Positions 11,714 through 14,962 of a stretch of DNA of 14,962 bases are shown one piece after another. Under the pieces are notes generated by a model. That model had not been told where the DNA came from. It saw only the letters and a program-made list of their open reading frames with translations, and ran no database searches. The position numbers and the translations under genes were made by a program. How positions within the stretch are numbered: position 1 is the stretch's first letter; the number at the start of each line of letters is the position of its first letter. Source of the stretch: Erysipelotrichaceae bacterium (GTDB lineage Bacteria; Bacillota_I; Bacilli_A; Erysipelotrichales; Erysipelotrichaceae); the NCBI GenBank assembly GCA_003520745.1, contig DOUE01000037.1, positions 1,886 through 16,847 of the forward strand, written 5' to 3'.

Positions 11714-13058
11714 ACGCGTCTGCATCGCCAACCGCGGGGAAATCGCCGTCCGGATCATCCGGGCCTGCAAGGAACTCGGCATCGAAACCGTGGCGATCTA
11801 CTCCAGCGCCGATGCGGAAGCCTTGCATACCCAACTGGCGACCTATGCGGTCTGCGTCGGAGGTCCCCGCAGCAGCGAGAGTTATCTCAACGTCTCCAAC
11901 ATCCTCAGCGCCGCCTTGTATTATCACTGCGACGCCATCCATCCGGGATTCGGGTTTCTCAGCGAGAACGCAGGTTTCGCCCGCATGGTCGAACAATGCG
12001 GGATGGTGTTCATCGGACCCAGCGCGGAAGTCATGGAGAAGATGGGGGATAAAGCCCAAGCCAAACAAGCGATGCGCGAAGCCGGGGTGCCGGTCGTCGA
12101 AGGATCGCAAGGAATCGTAAGCGATGAAAAAGAAGCCTTGGAAATCGCCGACAAGATCGGTTATCCGGTCATCCTGAAAGCCGCCCACGGCGGCGGAGGA
12201 CGCGGCATGCGGATCGTCGACAAGCGCGATGAAGTGGCCGACGCCTATGACATCGCATCCAACGAAGCTCGCAGCGCCTTCGGCAACGGGGACATGTATA
12301 TCGAAAAATTCGTGCGCGACCCCAAGCACATCGAGTTCCAGTTGTTGGCGGATGCCTACGGGAACGTCGTGCATTTGTTCGAGCGGGATTGCAGCATCCA
12401 ACGCCGCAACCAGAAACTCATCGAAGAAAGCCCTTCGCGCTTCCTCGACGACGACCTGCGCCGTGAAATGGGCGAAGCGGCCGTACGTGCCGCCAAACAT
12501 ATCGGGTACCGCAACGCCGGAACCATCGAATTCCTCGTCGACAAGGACCGCAAGTTCTATTTCATGGAAATGAACACGCGCCTGCAGGTCGAACACGGGG
12601 TCAGCGAACTGGTGACCGGCATCGACATCGTGAAAGAACAGTTGAAGATCGCTTCCGGTCTCGCTTTGCCGTTTATGCAAGAGGAAATCCAACTACTCGG
12701 CCATGCGATCGAAGTCCGCATCAACGCGGAGAATCCGAAACTGAACTTCGCCCCTTCCCCGGGGACGATCCGTTTCCTGCATTTTCCGGCCGGGCCGAAA
12801 GTACGCGTGGATAGCGCGATGTACAACGGCGCGACCATCAGTCCGTATTACGATTCCATGATCGCCAAGATTTTGGCGTTCGATACCTCGCGTCTGGGCG
12901 CGATCAAGAAACTACGCGCTGCGCTTGAAGAATGCATCATCGAAGGATTGACCTGCAATCTGGACATGCAATATCTGATCCTGCATCACGCCGAATTCCT
13001 GAAGGGCAACTACACGACGTCCTTCATGGCGAAACATCAGGACGAGGTGGTACTGTAA
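11706..13058 (+). CDS. accC: Acetyl-CoA carboxylase, biotin carboxylase subunit
   Basis: Residues start MFKRVCIANRGEIAVRI, the standard AccC N-terminus, and the 450-residue length is normal. It uses ATP and bicarbonate to carboxylate the biotin on AccB. Visible features: the N-terminal biotin carboxylase fold (1-110), the ATP-grasp glycine loop HGGGGRGMRI (161-170) with Lys158, the metal and catalytic region MEMNTRLQVEH (287-297) with Glu288 and Arg292 at the same numbers as in the E. coli enzyme, and the C-terminal domain with GHAIEVRINAE. After QVEH the usual Pro is Gly298 (HGVSE rather than HPVTE), a local oddity. It overlaps accB by 8 bases (ATGTTTAA) and accD by 1 base (TAATG). Confidence 0.97.
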   Translation: MFKRVCIANRGEIAVRIIRACKELGIETVAIYSSADAEALHTQLATYAVCVGGPRSSESYLNVSNILSAALYYHCDAIHPGFGFLSENAGFARMVEQCGMVFIGPSAEVMEKMGDKAQAKQAMREAGVPVVEGSQGIVSDEKEALEIADKIGYPVILKAAHGGGGRGMRIVDKRDEVADAYDIASNEARSAFGNGDMYIEKFVRDPKHIEFQLLADAYGNVVHLFERDCSIQRRNQKLIEESPSRFLDDDLRREMGEAAVRAAKHIGYRNAGTIEFLVDKDRKFYFMEMNTRLQVEHGVSELVTGIDIVKEQLKIASGLALPFMQEEIQLLGHAIEVRINAENPKLNFAPSPGTIRFLHFPAGPKVRVDSAMYNGATISPYYDSMIAKILAFDTSRLGAIKKLRAALEECIIEGLTCNLDMQYLILHHAEFLKGNYTTSFMAKHQDEVVL

Positions 13059-13927
13059 TGGAGAAACCGTTTTTATTCCGAAAAGAGAAAATCGCCGACT
13101 TCATGAGTTGGCGCAATAAAAAAAGCCAGCCCGAACGCAAAGAAGCGCCCGACGGTTTAATGCGGGCGTGTTCGAGCTGCGGCGAGATGATGGAAGTGTC
13201 CGCTTTTCAGAGGGCGTTTTACACCTGTGTGAAATGCGGCCACCACGAACCGATCGACGCCTATACGCGCATCAAACTGTGGTGTGATGAAAAATCTTTC
13301 GACGAATGGGATAAAAGCCTGATCGGGAAAGATCCCTTGAATTTCCCGGACTATCGCGAAAAACTCGGACTGAACAGACAAAAGACGCAGCTTCACGAGG
13401 CCGTGGTCTGCGGCAGCGCGAACATCCTGAATCATCCGTGTGTTTTATGCGTCATGGACAACCGTTTCATGATGGCCTCGATGGGCAGCGCCGTGGGGGA
13501 GAAGATCACCCGGGCGATCGAACGCGCGACCCGCAAACGGTTGCCGGTCATCATCAGCGCGACCTCGGGGGGAGCCCGTATGCAAGAGGGGATCTATTCC
13601 TTGATGCAGATGGCGAAAACCTCGGCCGCCTTGGCGAGACACCACGAAAAAGGCTTGCTATTCATCAGTTTCCTCACCCATCCGACCACGGGCGGCGTCA
13701 CCGCCAGCTTTGCGAGCCTAGGCGACATCATCCTTGCGGAACCCAAAGCCCTGATCGGGTTTGCGGGACAAAGGGTCATCGAAAACACGATCAAACAGAC
13801 TTTGCCTGAAGGATTCCAATCCGCCGAGTTCCAACTCGCCCACGGATTCGTGGATGCGATCGTGCCGCGTAAAGAACAACGCCTTCTGCTGGGCACCCTC
13901 TTAAGCATGCATGGAGGAACCAAATGA
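13058..13927 (+). CDS. accD: Acetyl-CoA carboxylase carboxyltransferase subunit beta
   Basis: The start at 13058 shares one base with the accC stop (TAATG); GAGGTGG lies just upstream. The product has 289 residues, the usual AccD length. A four-cysteine zinc finger is present: Cys38 and Cys41 (CSSC), then Cys57 and Cys60 (CVKC). The carboxyltransferase core shows ISATSGGARMQEGIYSLMQM (167-186) and a THPTTGGVTASFA segment, which form the acetyl-CoA side of the active site. It acts with AccA as an alpha2-beta2 transferase making malonyl-CoA. The stop overlaps accA by ATGA. Confidence 0.97.
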   Translation: MEKPFLFRKEKIADFMSWRNKKSQPERKEAPDGLMRACSSCGEMMEVSAFQRAFYTCVKCGHHEPIDAYTRIKLWCDEKSFDEWDKSLIGKDPLNFPDYREKLGLNRQKTQLHEAVVCGSANILNHPCVLCVMDNRFMMASMGSAVGEKITRAIERATRKRLPVIISATSGGARMQEGIYSLMQMAKTSAALARHHEKGLLFISFLTHPTTGGVTASFASLGDIILAEPKALIGFAGQRVIENTIKQTLPEGFQSAEFQLAHGFVDAIVPRKEQRLLLGTLLSMHGGTK

Positions 13928-14856
13928 ACATCCAGGAACAATTGAACCGGTTGATCGAGTTGAAAGAAGAAATCAACAACGCGGTGGATCAAGAATCGGC
14001 GGAGAACGCCGATAAATTGAAGCTCGAGCAGGATTTCCTGCGCAAAAGCCTCTTTTTTCAACCCGACCCTTGGACCAAAGTCCAGATCGCACGATATAGT
14101 AAACGACCCAACGCGCTCTACTTCGTCAACGCGATGTTCACCGATGTCATCGAAATGCACGGCGACCGTCAAAGCGGCGACGATTGCGCGATGTTCACGG
14201 CGCTGGCCCGATTCCTGGGCGTACCGGTCACGATCATCGCCCAACGCAAAGGAAGCAACCTACAGGAAAACTTGATGTGCAATTTCGGGATGAATACGCC
14301 CGAAGGTTATCGAAAAGCGCTGCGGATGATGAAGCAGGCGGAAAAATTCGGAAGACCGATCCTGACGTTCGTCGATACGCCGGGGGCGTATCCCGGGATC
14401 GGGGCGGAAGAAAAGGGACAAGGCGAAGCGATCGCCCGCAACCTTATGGAAATGTCGCAACTCAAGGTCCCCATCATCACCTTCGTCTTGGGCGAAGGCG
14501 GGAGCGGCGGAGCGCTCGCGTTGTCGATCTGCGATAAACTCATCATGCTTGAACACGCCGTGTATTCCATCTTGTCGCCCGAAGGCTTCGCGACCATCCT
14601 CTATAAAGACGCGACGCGTGCGGCCGAAGCCGCCGCGTACATGAAGATGACGGCCCAGGATTTAAAACAAAACAGGTTCGTCGACATCATCGTCGACGAA
14701 CCGATCGAAGGCATCCACGTTCAACCCGAAAAAGTCGTGGCTTCTTTCACCCAACATCTACGGGAGGAATTGATCCAATTGAGAAAACTGAAAACGGAAA
14801 CGCTCTTGGCGAACCGTTATGAAAGACTACGTCGCTTCGGGGAGGTCAACACATGA
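13924..14856 (+). CDS. accA: Acetyl-CoA carboxylase carboxyltransferase subunit alpha
   Basis: A 310-residue protein of standard AccA size. An N-terminal coiled-coil-like helix (1-45) precedes the transferase domain, with MHGDRQSGDD (78-87), RKGSNLQEN (108-116), FVDTPGAYPGIGAEEKGQGE (149-168) and GEGGSGGALAL (190-200), which form the carboxybiotin side of the active site. The start overlaps the accD stop (ATGA) and follows GGAGG at about 13912-13916. It pairs with AccD. Its own stop overlaps the fabH start in the same ATGA manner, so translation runs through the whole operon. Confidence 0.97.
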   Translation: MNIQEQLNRLIELKEEINNAVDQESAENADKLKLEQDFLRKSLFFQPDPWTKVQIARYSKRPNALYFVNAMFTDVIEMHGDRQSGDDCAMFTALARFLGVPVTIIAQRKGSNLQENLMCNFGMNTPEGYRKALRMMKQAEKFGRPILTFVDTPGAYPGIGAEEKGQGEAIARNLMEMSQLKVPIITFVLGEGGSGGALALSICDKLIMLEHAVYSILSPEGFATILYKDATRAAEAAAYMKMTAQDLKQNRFVDIIVDEPIEGIHVQPEKVVASFTQHLREELIQLRKLKTETLLANRYERLRRFGEVNT

Positions 14857-14962
14857 GTTTCACTTTGAAAGGCATGGGTTCCTATCTTCCCTCAGCCGTT
14901 TTCACCAACGACGACATGGCGAAAATCGTGGACACCAACCACGAATGGATCCATAGCCGCTC
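14853..14962 (+). CDS. fabH: Beta-ketoacyl-ACP synthase III, N-terminal fragment (runs off the window)
   Basis: Only 36 complete residues are in the window: MSFTLKGMGSYLPSAVFTND and onward. They match the conserved start of FabH ('G.GsYlP...vTNdDl..ivdT.dEWI..R') through TNDDMAKIVDTNHEWIHSR. FabH begins fatty acid synthesis by condensing acetyl-CoA with malonyl-ACP, which fits the upstream ACP and carboxylase genes. The catalytic Cys lies beyond the window edge. The start overlaps the accA stop (ATGA), with GGGGAGG at about 14839-14845. Confidence 0.88.
   Translation, partial: MSFTLKGMGSYLPSAVFTNDDMAKIVDTNHEWIHSR

Noticed and set aside
11637..12692. Long open frame (351 codons) on the - strand opposite accB/accC
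   Set aside because: It is the antisense shadow of the well-supported accC gene, lacks a ribosome binding site and has a protein sequence with no recognisable domain.
1..14962. CRISPR array, insertion sequence, tRNA or rRNA gene
   Set aside because: No regularly spaced repeats, transposase-like protein, cloverleaf-like segment or rRNA sequence was found on reading both strands.

Overview
The window looks like a chromosomal segment of a low-to-mid-GC Gram-positive bacterium (Bacillota, or a Mollicutes relative that keeps the standard code). The reasons are strong AGGAGG-type ribosome binding sites, compact operons with 1-14 base overlaps, rho-independent hairpins with T-runs between units, and a type II fatty acid operon. 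TGA is used as a true stop (for example at 4690, 9314, 9700, 13927 and 14856), so this is not a UGA-Trp mycoplasma. I cannot name the species. Overall base composition is near 50% G+C, but a block around 6250-7030 is clearly AT-richer.

Layout. (1) 1-2896: a + strand operon with the C-terminal part of a TetR regulator, an ABC ATPase, two ABC-2 type permeases and a 64-aa two-helix membrane protein. It ends at a bidirectional terminator. (2) 2928-3584: a convergent gene for a seven-helix membrane protein of unknown function. It is divergent from an AEC-family carrier (3755-4690), with a promoter candidate for each. (3) 4809-6212: a GH1 6-phospho-beta-glucosidase-like enzyme with a leader hairpin and a good terminator. 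(4) 6268-7038: an AT-rich HigBA-like toxin-antitoxin module with its own promoter, a palindrome in that promoter, and a perfect hairpin at the toxin/antitoxin junction. (5) 7083-7691: a membrane-anchored DUF4230 protein. (6) 7873-8733: an RpiR/SIS-type regulator. (7) 8847-10163: a MarR regulator, an FMN-binding-domain protein and a flavodoxin-like protein in one operon, behind a promoter overlaid by two operator-like palindromes 20 bp apart. (8) 10198-10908: biotin-protein ligase on the - strand. It is divergent from (9) 11046-14962: acyl carrier protein, AccB, AccC, AccD, AccA and the start of FabH, nearly all translationally coupled.

How the genes work together. The right third is a coherent biotin and malonyl-CoA module: BirA biotinylates AccB, AccC carboxylates the biotin, AccDA transfers the carboxyl group to acetyl-CoA, and FabH condenses acetyl-CoA with malonyl-ACP carried on the ACP. 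The MarR operon looks like an autoregulated flavin/redox unit with one flavoprotein domain outside the membrane and one inside. The TetR-ABC operon resembles a drug or small-molecule exporter. No CRISPR array, tRNA, rRNA or insertion sequence was seen. No gene-free stretch exceeds 300 bases; the longest (7692-7872) holds a terminator, a second hairpin and the leader of the RpiR gene.
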